Origin: Serratia liquefaciens
GTDB taxonomy: Bacteria; Pseudomonadota; Gammaproteobacteria; Enterobacterales; Enterobacteriaceae
Direction: 5' to 3'
Assembly (NCBI RefSeq): GCF_027594825.1
Contig: NZ_CP088930.1
Span: 4,401,019 to 4,465,018 of the forward strand
Length of the DNA: 64,000 nucleotides
Part shown: positions 50,930 to 58,717 of the stretch, piece by piece
Layout: each line of letters begins with the position of its first letter
How positions within the stretch are numbered: the stretch's first letter is position 1
The notes under the pieces: generated by a model
What the model was told of the DNA's origin: nothing
The model's database searches: none
Seen by the model: the letters and a program-made list of their open reading frames with translations, nothing else
Translations under genes and position numbers: made by a program

Positions 50930-52005
50930 TGAGCCAACCTTTGACTGTAACCGGGGTGCAAAAGGCCCCCCGACTGGCGCTGGGCATCGGCGGGCTGGCG
51001 TTGCTGACGCTGTTAATCATGCCTTTTCTCGCGCTGTTACCGGCGGGTCACCCGCTGGCGATCTCCACCTATACCCTGACGCTGGTAGGCAAAATTTTGT
51101 GCTATGCCGTGGTGGCGGTAGCGCTTGATCTGGTGTGGGGGTATGCCGGGTTGTTGTCTCTGGGACATGGGTTATTTTTCGCCCTGGGCGGCTATGCCAT
51201 GGGCATGTACCTGATGCGCCAGGCGGCGGGAGAGGGCTTGCCGAGCTTTATGGTATTCCTGTCCTGGAGCGAACTGCCCTGGTTTTGGAGCGGCACCCAG
51301 TATTTCGCCTGGGCATTGTGCCTGATCGTGCTGGTGCCGGGCGTGCTGGCCTTCGTCTTCGGCTACTTCGCCTTCCGTTCAAAAATCAAAGGCGTCTATT
51401 TTTCCATCATGACGCAGGCATTGACCTATGCCGGCATGCTGCTGTTCTTCCGCAACGAAACCGGCTTTGGCGGTAACAACGGCTTTACCGGTTTCACCAC
51501 GCTGCTGGGTTTTTCGATCACCGCGACCGGCACGCGGGTGGCATTGTTTCTGGCAACGGTGTTGTTGCTGGCGGCCAGTTTGGCGAGCGGTTTTACTCTG
51601 GCACGCAGCAAGTTTGGCCGGGTGTTAACCGCGGTGCGCGATGCGGAAAATCGCCTGACGTTTTGCGGCTACGATCCCAAAGGTTTCAAGCTGTTCGTCT
51701 GGACGCTGTCGGCGGTGCTGTGCGGCCTGGCCGGGGCGTTATATGTGCCGCAGGTGGGCATCATCAACCCCGGTGAAATGTCGCCGACCAACTCGATTGA
51801 GGCCGCTATCTGGGTGGCACTCGGCGGGCGCGGCACCTTGGTGGGGCCACTGCTCGGCGCCGGTATCGTCAACGGCGCCAAAAGTTGGTTCACCATGGCA
51901 ATCCCGGAATACTGGCAGTTCTTCCTTGGCCTGATGTTTATCATCGTCACGCTGTTCTTGCCGAAGGGGGTTATCGGCCTGCTACGCAGAAGGAAATCAC
52001 AATGA
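50929..52005 (+). CDS. urtC: Urea ABC permease UrtC
   Basis: LivM-type permease of 358 residues with about nine helices. Conserved segments: VVAVALDLVWGYAGLLSLGHGLFFALGGYAMGMYLM, FFRNETGFGGNNGFTGF and the coupling region ALGGRGTLVGPLLGAGIVNGAKSWFT. It overlaps urtB by 1 bp and urtD by 4 bp, so the operon is tightly coupled. It pairs with UrtB to form the channel for urea. Confidence 0.95.
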   Translation: MSQPLTVTGVQKAPRLALGIGGLALLTLLIMPFLALLPAGHPLAISTYTLTLVGKILCYAVVAVALDLVWGYAGLLSLGHGLFFALGGYAMGMYLMRQAAGEGLPSFMVFLSWSELPWFWSGTQYFAWALCLIVLVPGVLAFVFGYFAFRSKIKGVYFSIMTQALTYAGMLLFFRNETGFGGNNGFTGFTTLLGFSITATGTRVALFLATVLLLAASLASGFTLARSKFGRVLTAVRDAENRLTFCGYDPKGFKLFVWTLSAVLCGLAGALYVPQVGIINPGEMSPTNSIEAAIWVALGGRGTLVGPLLGAGIVNGAKSWFTMAIPEYWQFFLGLMFIIVTLFLPKGVIGLLRRRKSQ

Positions 52006-52808
52006 ATTCGCTGCAAATGACCGACGAGTTGTTCACCCAGCCGTTGCCGGCGGATAAACATCGCCAGCAAACCGATCCGGTGCTGTTGCTCGACAACATC
52101 AACGTCAGCTTCGACGGTTTTCGCGCACTGAGCGATTTGTCGCTGCAGATTGGCGTAGGGGAATTGCGCTGTGTGATCGGGCCAAACGGGGCAGGGAAAA
52201 CCACCTTGATGGATGTGATCACCGGTAAAACCCGACCGGACAGCGGCAGAGTGTTTTACGATCAAACGGTCGATCTGACCGCGTTGGATCCGATGCAGAT
52301 AGCCCAGGCCGGCATTGGCCGCAAGTTTCAAAAGCCTACGGTGTTTGAGGCGCTGACGGTGTTCGAAAATCTTGAGATTGCCCAGAAGGCACAGAAATCG
52401 GTGTGGGCCTGCCTGCGTGCCAAGCTCAGCGGCGAGCAGCGCGACCGTATCGATGAGATGCTGAAAACCTTGCGGCTGGGCCATGAGCGACATCGGCCCG
52501 CCGGGCTGCTGTCCCACGGGCAGAAGCAATTTCTGGAGATTGGCATGTTGTTGGTGCAGGAGCCGCACCTGTTGCTGCTCGACGAACCGGCAGCCGGAAT
52601 GACGGATGCGGAAACCGAGTACACCGCCGAGCTGTTCCGCGCGTTGGCGGGCAAGCATTCGCTGATGGTGGTAGAGCACGACATGGGGTTTGTCGAAACC
52701 ATCGCCGATCATGTCACCGTGCTGCATCAGGGCCAGGTGCTGGCGGAGGGCTCTTTGGCGCAGGTGCAGGCCAACGAGCAGGTGATTGAAGTCTATTTGG
52801 GGCGCTGA
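52002..52808 (+). CDS. urtD: Urea ABC transporter ATPase UrtD
   Basis: LivG-type ATPase of 268 residues. Walker A is GPNGAGKTT, the Q-loop region GRKFQKPTVFEALTVFENLEIA is typical of UrtD, the signature is LSHGQKQFLEIGM (a common LivG variant of LSGGQ), and Walker B is LLLLDEPAAGMTDAE. The ATG at 52002 overlaps the urtC stop; longer in-frame starts lie within urtC and are rejected. It follows the branched-chain amino acid/urea importer pattern with two distinct ATPases. Confidence 0.95.
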   Translation: MNSLQMTDELFTQPLPADKHRQQTDPVLLLDNINVSFDGFRALSDLSLQIGVGELRCVIGPNGAGKTTLMDVITGKTRPDSGRVFYDQTVDLTALDPMQIAQAGIGRKFQKPTVFEALTVFENLEIAQKAQKSVWACLRAKLSGEQRDRIDEMLKTLRLGHERHRPAGLLSHGQKQFLEIGMLLVQEPHLLLLDEPAAGMTDAETEYTAELFRALAGKHSLMVVEHDMGFVETIADHVTVLHQGQVLAEGSLAQVQANEQVIEVYLGR

Positions 52809-52817
52809 GGAACCACT

Positions 52818-53516
52818 ATGTTGCAAGTTAACGAGCTGAATCAATACTACGGCGGCAGCCATATATTACGCGGCCTGTCGTTTGAGGCCCGCATCGGCGA
52901 GGTGACTTGCCTGCTGGGGCGCAACGGCGTGGGGAAAACCACGCTGCTGAAATGCCTGATGGGGCTGATCCCGGCTAAAAGCGGCACCCTCAACTGGCAG
53001 GGGGTGGCCCTTAACGGCAAAAAACCGCATCAAAGGGTGCAGGCGGGCATCGCCTATGTGCCGCAGGGGCGGGAGATTTTTCCGCGCCTGACGGTAGAGG
53101 AAAACTTGCTGATGGGGCTGGCGCGTTTTTCCGGCACGGAGGCACGTAAGGTGCCGGCACATATTTATGAGTTATTCCCCGTCTTGCTGCAGATGAAAGA
53201 TCGGCGCGGTGGCGATCTCTCTGGCGGGCAGCAACAGCAGTTAGCGATTGGGCGTGCGCTGGCCTGTCGGCCGCAGTTGTTGATCCTCGACGAGCCGACC
53301 GAAGGGATCCAACCTTCGGTGATCAAAGAGATCGGCGCAGTGATCAAGCAGTTGGCGGCAGGTGGCGATATGGCTATCTTGCTGGTGGAGCAGTTCTATG
53401 ATTTTGCTGCCGAACTGGCAGACAGCTATCTGGTGATGTCGCGTGGCAGCATAATTCAGCGCGGGGCAGGCAGCACGATGGAGCAGGACGGCGTACGCGG
53501 GCTGGTGGCGATATAA
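52818..53516 (+). CDS. urtE: Urea ABC transporter ATPase UrtE
   Basis: LivF-type ATPase of 232 residues: Walker A GRNGVGKTT, IAYVPQGREIFPRLTVEENLLMG, signature LSGGQQQQLAIGRALACRPQ, Walker B LLILDEPTEGIQPS and LLVEQFYDFAAELAD. It lies 9 bp after urtD and is the last gene of the operon. The end is only 9 bp from the convergent toxin gene and no terminator hairpin is visible between them, so read-through into antisense of the toxin gene is possible. Confidence 0.95.
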   Translation: MLQVNELNQYYGGSHILRGLSFEARIGEVTCLLGRNGVGKTTLLKCLMGLIPAKSGTLNWQGVALNGKKPHQRVQAGIAYVPQGREIFPRLTVEENLLMGLARFSGTEARKVPAHIYELFPVLLQMKDRRGGDLSGGQQQQLAIGRALACRPQLLILDEPTEGIQPSVIKEIGAVIKQLAAGGDMAILLVEQFYDFAAELADSYLVMSRGSIIQRGAGSTMEQDGVRGLVAI

Positions 53517-53525
53517 ACGTGAGGA

Positions 53526-53825
53526 TTACCCAATAAATTGCGTACGGGTGGGATCCCGGGAGTGATGCAAAACCCTGATGATTCTTACCCAATGGATATC
53601 TTCACGAAAATAAATGAGATGCCCAGCGGCTGGCAGAACGCAGAGATCTTGCGCAATCAAGGCTAGGTTTCTGCCAAGCTGAAAATGGCTAAGATTATCA
53701 AATGCTTTATGAATATGGCTAAGGTAGTCTTCGGCGGCTTGTAATCCATACCGCTCCAGGCCATAGAAATAAATATCTTCCATGTCATCCAGCGCTTTTG
53801 GGCGGACGACTATTTTTCTTCGCAT
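53526..53825 (-). CDS. parE: ParE/RelE-family toxin
   Basis: Small basic protein of 99 residues. The sequence RKIVVRPKALDDMEDIYFYGLERYGLQAAEDYLSHIHKAFDNLSHFQLGRN is typical of the ParE branch of the RelE/ParE fold. The C-terminal part (HLIYFREDIHWVRIIRVLHHSRDP) has the usual HxxRD ending. ParE toxins poison DNA gyrase; RelE toxins cleave mRNA. The gene overlaps its antitoxin by 16 bp. Nothing shows truncation. Confidence 0.88.
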   Translation of the reverse strand: MRRKIVVRPKALDDMEDIYFYGLERYGLQAAEDYLSHIHKAFDNLSHFQLGRNLALIAQDLCVLPAAGHLIYFREDIHWVRIIRVLHHSRDPTRTQFIG

Positions 53826-54073
53826 CCTTTTGTTTTACTCCGTATTCTTTCCATGAACACATCGCGATCCCACTCTAGGGCTTCGCCACTATTTTCACCT
53901 TCGGCGATCAAGCGGCGCAGTTCTTCCAGTTTTGATGCAGCGGTACGTTCGCGCAGGGTACGTACCGATTCGCGGATGACCTCGCTTGGGGTTCGGTAGT
54001 CGCCGCTGGCTACCAGGCCTTCGACAAAACCACGCAGCTCTTCACCCAGGTCTACCGTTAATGTTCTGCCCAT
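53810..54073 (-). CDS. parD: ParD-family antitoxin (ribbon-helix-helix)
   Basis: Antitoxin of 87 residues. The N-terminal MGRTLTVDLGEELRGFVEGLVASGDYRTPSEVIRESVRTLRER is a ribbon-helix-helix DNA-binding unit of the ParD/CC2985 type. The acidic C-terminal tail (GENSGEALEWDRDVFMERIRSKTKG) would bind and neutralise the toxin. CGGAGG six bases before the ATG gives strong translation. It is the first gene of the pair and probably represses it at the dyad at 54101-54121. Confidence 0.9.
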   Translation of the reverse strand: MGRTLTVDLGEELRGFVEGLVASGDYRTPSEVIRESVRTLRERTAASKLEELRRLIAEGENSGEALEWDRDVFMERIRSKTKGCEEK

Positions 54074-54100
54074 TGTGCGCCTCCGTCCGTCATGTCTCTT

Positions 54101-54121
54101 TTGTAAGACTAGTTCTTACAA
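54101..54121 (-). promoter_or_regulatory. Dyad operator upstream of parDE
   Basis: TTGTAAGA (54101-54108) and TCTTACAA (54114-54121) are perfect eight-base arms around CTAGT, 28 bp before the antitoxin ATG. Position and size suit autoregulation by the ParD antitoxin. Confidence 0.62.
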
Positions 54122-54213
54122 TATAGTCACTAAGATACTCCAGGAACCGATCGACTGCAAACCTCGGTCCGTTTGGATAATCGGGGGCACACCTAAAATA
54201 ATTAAGGATAATT

Positions 54214-54726
54214 ATGAACGAAATCAATATTTCACGCCTGTCTTGTATCGTCCTGTCACTGTTTCCTGCCCTGTGGGGGATTTTCAGCCTGCTGAACAAT
54301 ACTGCGGATTTTGCCAATACCGCCCGGCATGCCGTGGGGCCCCTGTTGACGATGCAAAATACCTATCAGGTGCCCGGTCTGATGTGGCGTGCCATCACCG
54401 CGCCCTGGGCCGGAATGATCGGGTTGGCGTTGATTACCCTGCTGGAGTCTCTGGCCGGGATCGCGGCAACCTTGGGCATAGTGTTGATGGTGAAGCATAT
54501 GGGTCACCCTTATGCGACGTTCGCCAGAGGCAAAGCCTGGGCCATGCTGGGTGCGCTATGTGCGATTGCAGTATGGGGCATCGGTTTTATGGTGGTCGCC
54601 GGCGACTGGTTTATGGCCTGGCAGGCCAAAGAGGATCCGCTGGCGGTGCAGCTGGGTGCCTTATTGTATATGGTGCCCAATACGCTGGCGCTGATGTTGT
54701 TGATGCTGCAACGGGACTCGCGATAG
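54214..54726 (+). CDS. DUF2165-family small integral membrane protein
   Basis: Protein of 170 residues with four predicted membrane helices (about 8-26, 70-92, 106-128, 142-164). The pattern LFPALWGIFSLLNNTADF, MQNTYQVPGLMWRAITAPW, and WAMLGALCAIAVWGIGFMVVAGDWFMAWQA is that of predicted membrane proteins of DUF2165. The function is unknown. AAGGATAATT precedes the ATG. It is divergent from parDE, with 140 bp between, and ends 170 bp before the phosphatase pseudogene. Confidence 0.85.
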   Translation: MNEINISRLSCIVLSLFPALWGIFSLLNNTADFANTARHAVGPLLTMQNTYQVPGLMWRAITAPWAGMIGLALITLLESLAGIAATLGIVLMVKHMGHPYATFARGKAWAMLGALCAIAVWGIGFMVVAGDWFMAWQAKEDPLAVQLGALLYMVPNTLALMLLMLQRDSR

Positions 54727-54802
54727 GCGCTGAGGGGGCGACATTTTAATAAAACTGCGGCGAAGTTCGCGAAAGTGTTGCCAAATGCTAACCTGCCGCA
54801 GT

Positions 54803-54839
54803 CTGTCACATTTCGTTCATAATTGTGCCATAGCATAAT
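54803..54839 (+). promoter_or_regulatory. Candidate Pho box and -10 of the acid phosphatase gene
   Basis: CTGTCAC (54803-54809), four bases, then CGTTCAT (54814-54820) resemble the direct repeat CTGTCAT-N4-CTGTCAT bound by PhoB, with six of seven and five of seven matches. A -10 CATAAT follows at 54834-54839. This would make the phosphatase phosphate-starvation-induced. Confidence 0.55.
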
Positions 54840-54895
54840 GACTCTTAAATAAATTGATAATAAATCAACATGTTAGATTTTTTGAGGGAACGGGC

Positions 54896-56608
54896 ATGAG
54901 CGATAAACCACAGAATGATTTGCCGCCGTCGGCGCAGGATCAACAGCAGCAACCGAGCAACCCGGCGCGTCGCCGCTTTTTGGCGGGGGCGACGGCATTG
55001 GGCGTTGGCGCCTCCATTGCCCCCTTGGCCGGAGCCGCGGCGGAGGGAAACAAAAAAGTGCTGCTAAACGCTTTGCCGCAAAGTGCGCAAAACTCATTGC
55101 TGCGGCGCTATGTGAAGAATGTGGTGGTGATTTACGCCGAAAACCGCAGCTTCAACAACCTGTTCGCCAATTTCCCCGGGGTAGAAAAACCGCTGTCGGC
55201 GCTCAAGCCGGAGTAGTACCAGCAGCGCGATCGCGATGGTCAACTGCTGGATACGCTGCCGCCGATCTGGAAAGGCCTGGTGCCGAAGGCTCAGGAAGTC
55301 GGGCATGTTAACTACAAAATCGACGAAGATGCGGTTTTTACCACTCAACTGCCGAATCAGCCGTTTGTGCTGACCGGGCCGCAGGGCGAAAACCTGCCGC
55401 ATGGCGTGGTAACCCGCGATCTGTGGCACGTGTTTTATCAGAACCAGATGCAGATCAACGGCGGCAAAAATGACAAATTCGTCGCCTGGGCCGATTCCGG
55501 TGCTCTGACCATGGGCTATTACGGCGACGGTGCATACAACCTGCGGCTGTGGACGTTGGCGCAGGAGTTTACCCTGTGCGATAACTTCTTCCAGGGGGCG
55601 TTTGGCGGCTCCTTCCTCAACCACCAGTATCTGATTTGCGCCCGCCCACCGTTTTATCCCGACGTGCAAAATTCTGTCGCCAAAGACGGCATTGCTCAGC
55701 TTGAAAGCGACGACGTGACGGACTGGCGTTTGAAGCCGCTGAGCGATTCGCCGGTCAGCGCTTCATTCGGCATTCCGCTGTTCGGCAAAAGCCTGCTGAC
55801 GCCGGACGGTTACGCGGTCAATACCATGGCGCCGCCGTACTGGCCGTCATGGACGCAGGATGAGAAAGATCCGACGCTGGCGGATGCCACCATGCCCAAC
55901 GTTATGCCGCCACAGCAACACCCGCACATTGGCGATTTGCTCAGCCAGAAAGGGATCGATTGGGCCTGGTACGCCGGTGGCTGGCAGTACGCGCTGGACA
56001 ACCGCAAAGATCAGGGCGATTTTCCCGGCGCACCGGATTTTCAGTATCATCATCAGCCGTTCAATTACTTCGAAAATCTGGGGCCGGCCAACCCGCAGGC
56101 GCGCGAAGCCCATTTGCGTGATGGCGGTATTGGCGATTCAACCAGCGGCAATAAATTCCTGGCAGCGGTGGAAGCGGGCACCTTGCCGCCGGTCGCTTTC
56201 TACAAGCCACAGGGCAACCTCAATATGCACGCCGGCTATTCGGATGTCGAAGCCGGTGACCGCCATATTGCCCATATCATCAACAGCCTGCGTAACGGCC
56301 CGCAGTGGGACAACAGCGTGGTGGTGATTACCTTCGATGAAAACGGTGGCTGGTGGGATCACGTTGCACCGCCGCAGGGGGATCGTTGGGGACCTGGCTC
56401 GCGCATCCCGGCGTTGGTGATCTCACCGTTCGCCCGCAAGGGATATGTCGATCACCAAGTGTACGATACCGGATCCATCTTGCGATTCATCAGTCGGGTG
56501 TTTGATTTGCCAACGCTGGAAGGGCTGACCGAGCGCGATAAGGCAATGGCGACGCGTGGCCAGAAACCCTTGGGGGATCTGACCGGCACGCTGGAGTTTC
56601 CGGGTTAA
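54896..56608 (+). pseudogene. Tat-exported acid phosphatase/phosphoesterase, in-frame amber codon 107
   Basis: A phosphoesterase-family (acid phosphatase AcpA / phospholipase C-like) gene of 570 codons. The N-terminus has a Tat signal: PARRRFLAGATALGVGASIAPLAGAAA. The catalytic start is VVVIYAENRSFNNLF. A TAG at 55214-55216 (codon 107) interrupts the reading frame, and the same frame stays open to 56608 with conserved family sequence before and after (DNFFQGAFGGSFLNHQYLICARPPF, VVVITFDENGGWWDHVAPPQGDRWGPGSRIPALVISPF). A CAG-to-TAG change is the simplest cause. There is no frameshift. It could be a recent null mutation, a sequencing error, or a strain with an amber suppressor. Restart downstream would lose the signal and the active-site Asn. 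Confidence 0.85.
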
Positions 56609-56629
56609 CTGAACGCATCAAGGCTGGCG

Positions 56630-57142
56630 TTACAGCGCTTTCGACATATACCAGATGCCGATGGAACCTTGGGCGCTGGTGTAGCAGGTCTCGCCGCAAA
56701 TGCTCAGCCCCTGACGTTGGTAAAAAAGTTGGGCGCTGGTGTTGCGCTTTAGCACCTCCAGCCACAGCGTTGTCTGTTGGCGTTCGAGCGCCCGCTGCTG
56801 TACCTGTTCAAAAAAACGTTGGCCGTAACCCCGGCCGGCATATTCCGGCAGGAAATAGATTTTCTGCAGCTCTGCGCCCGTCTGTTGAGTGGGCGCCAGC
56901 AGGCTGTTGAAGTTCAGCCGTGCATAGCCCGCCAGACGCTCGTCTTCATAGCCCAACAGCCAGCACACGTCCGGATCCTGCAGGGTCTGCTCCAGAGCTT
57001 CGACCGCAAAGTCCTGAGCCAAAAAAGCATCCAATTCCGCTTGATGGTGCCAAAGTTCGCCAAAATGGGCCTGATAAGTACGAATACCGACGTCACGAAC
57101 TAGCGCTAAATCATGGCGTAAAGCCTGGCGAATACTGAACAT
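56630..57142 (-). CDS. GNAT-family N-acetyltransferase
   Basis: Acetyltransferase of 170 residues. It opens MFSIRQALRHDLALVRDVGIRTYQAHFGELW. The acetyl-CoA loop is KIYFLPEYAGRGYGQRFFEQVQQRA, followed by LWLEVLKRNTSAQLFYQRQGLSICG. The family resembles spermine/spermidine or diamine-type acetyltransferases (PaiA-like) in the TYQAHFGE start. The substrate is unknown. It is convergent with the phosphatase pseudogene and divergent from the RES toxin-antitoxin pair. Confidence 0.88.
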   Translation of the reverse strand: MFSIRQALRHDLALVRDVGIRTYQAHFGELWHHQAELDAFLAQDFAVEALEQTLQDPDVCWLLGYEDERLAGYARLNFNSLLAPTQQTGAELQKIYFLPEYAGRGYGQRFFEQVQQRALERQQTTLWLEVLKRNTSAQLFYQRQGLSICGETCYTSAQGSIGIWYMSKAL

Positions 57143-57208
57143 GTAGACCTCTTGGTGGATAGGAACAGGGCCGTTGGCGAGGATTTAGACAATCTGTCGC
57201 ATACGATA

Positions 57209-57229
57209 TATACTCAATATACTCAATAT
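57209..57229. repeat. Tandem 9-bp repeats before the RES operon
   Basis: TATACTCAA occurs twice head to tail (57209-57217 and 57218-57226), with a third partial TAT, just 20 bp before the ATG of the antitoxin candidate. The site overlaps the likely promoter (ATATAT/GATATA near 57205). Such repeats are common autoregulatory sites of toxin-antitoxin operons. Confidence 0.5.
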
Positions 57230-57247
57230 CCGCATACCGGAGGGAGT

Positions 57248-58024
57248 ATGACCGAGAAACAACACACCCACCGTCGACAGGGGCATCGCGTGGCCATGCA
57301 GATGCTCACTGCCGATCAGCTACAGCATCTTAAGCCAAGTAACGGTTCGACGCGATTCCTGGTAGTTGAAATTGATCCCGATGCCCATCAACCGAAAGCG
57401 AGAGGCCGGGGTAACGTCGGTAATAGCGCTTTGCGTAAAAAATTGACGGACATGGTCAATGACCCCGCGGTGGATCCGAATACGGCGATGCAAATGCTGG
57501 AGATTGCGTGGGATATGGTGACAAAGTCTGCTGGAGTGAAGGTTCCGGTAACTGCAGTCGACATTGAAAGCGAAGGCAGTAAACCTGACGCCGATATTTT
57601 TGCCGGTTTTGACGAATTCAGAGCCCGAAATGAAGAGCGGAAACAGGATCTTCGCCATTATATTTTGGCAGATGCCACCTGGCTGACGTCATCCGATCTT
57701 TCCGACAAGGCGGGTTTCAAAAATCGTAACCGCAGCGCCGGGCCAAATGGGTGGAAGCAACGCGGAAAAATTTTTGCGATTAACGTTGAGGGCCACGACC
57801 GTTATCCGGCTTACGCGCTGGATGAGGCTTACCAGCCGCTAAAAATCCTTAAAGAGATATTGCCCCTGTTCGGCGAAACTGCCAGTCCATGGTCGATTGC
57901 GAGTTGGATGGGGACGACGAATAGCTGGCTGGGAGGCAAAAAACCCAAAGACGTACTGAAGCAACAGCCTGCCGCGGTTTTGCATGCCGCCCTTAAAGAA
58001 AAGGCGGGGGCGCAGCATGGCTGA
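57248..58024 (+). CDS. Probable antitoxin partner of the RES toxin
   Basis: Soluble protein of 258 residues directly upstream of a RES-domain toxin gene and overlapping it by 8 bp. The C-terminal 90 residues (YPAYALDEAYQPLKILKEILPLFGETASPWSIASWMGTTNSWLGGKKPKDVL) resemble the MbcA/ParS/Xre-type antitoxin end that binds RES toxins. The N-terminal 150 residues are unusual: basic (THRRQGHRVAMQM), with a central PDADIFAGFDEFRARNEERK segment and ILADATWLTSSDLSDKAGFKNRNRSAG, a possible DNA-binding helix pair. It is longer than the usual Xre antitoxins (about 150 residues). GGAGGGA precedes the ATG. The antitoxin role is inferred from context. Confidence 0.7.
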   Translation: MTEKQHTHRRQGHRVAMQMLTADQLQHLKPSNGSTRFLVVEIDPDAHQPKARGRGNVGNSALRKKLTDMVNDPAVDPNTAMQMLEIAWDMVTKSAGVKVPVTAVDIESEGSKPDADIFAGFDEFRARNEERKQDLRHYILADATWLTSSDLSDKAGFKNRNRSAGPNGWKQRGKIFAINVEGHDRYPAYALDEAYQPLKILKEILPLFGETASPWSIASWMGTTNSWLGGKKPKDVLKQQPAAVLHAALKEKAGAQHG

Positions 58025-58655
58025 TGAGTTAATGCCGCCGGCCGGAAAGATCAATATCAACAAGAGAACCCTTAAGGCAGGGACCCCGCTATATCGTATC
58101 CACAGAGAAAAATACGCCGGCGACGCTTTTAATGGCAGCACGGAGGGAGATGCGCGGTTCAGCCCGATTCGCGATCAAAGTAATAAAGTTATCGCAACCG
58201 TTTATGCTGGTGACAATACCAAAGTAGCCCTGTGCGAAGTGCCTTTGCACGATCTCGATTTCTCGCTGCGACATGTCGGGTTTAATGTTGGACGGCTGGC
58301 GGGGTTGGTCCACACTGAACTGATAGTGAAGGCCGAGTTGCAACTTGCCGTCCTGGATCAACCTGGTTTGGCCAAGATGAGGGCGTCTAAAAAAGTTGCG
58401 CATTGTGACGCCGTACACTATCCGGTGACGCGTAAGTGGGCTGAGGCTATTCATGCGCAACACAAGGAAATTCAGGGATTAGTTTGGCCGTCAAAACAGC
58501 ATCCGGGCAATGCCTATGTTCTGTTTGGCGACCGCTTTAATGGAAACGAGTTATCTATTGCTGTTAACACGGTATCAGTAACAGATAAAAGCGTTTTAAT
58601 ACATCTATTCGAACTGGCCGATAGCATGGGGATTACGCTTCTGGAGGGGGATTGA
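58017..58655 (+). CDS. RES-domain toxin (NAD+-consuming)
   Basis: RES-family protein of 212 residues, predicted NAD+ phosphorylase or glycohydrolase that depletes NAD+ and stops growth. The motif order fits: YRIHREKYAGDAFNGSTEGDARFSPI with the RES Arg, then VALCEVPLHDL with the Glu, and a C-terminal part with VLFGDRFNGNELSI. The ATG at 58017 overlaps the upstream gene by 8 bp, so the two are coupled. It is longer than compact RES toxins (about 150-170 residues). Activity is not shown; active-site residues appear intact. Confidence 0.86.
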   Translation: MADELMPPAGKININKRTLKAGTPLYRIHREKYAGDAFNGSTEGDARFSPIRDQSNKVIATVYAGDNTKVALCEVPLHDLDFSLRHVGFNVGRLAGLVHTELIVKAELQLAVLDQPGLAKMRASKKVAHCDAVHYPVTRKWAEAIHAQHKEIQGLVWPSKQHPGNAYVLFGDRFNGNELSIAVNTVSVTDKSVLIHLFELADSMGITLLEGD

Positions 58656-58717
58656 GCACGCCAATATTATCGGTTTAGCATTTTTCCTCTCTTCTTCCTG
58701 ATTCTGGCAGAGCACGA

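Noticed and set aside
54854..55216. Separate short 120-codon gene before the phosphatase
   Set aside because: It is in the same frame as the following long frame and carries the Tat signal and active-site start, so the two are one gene split by TAG.
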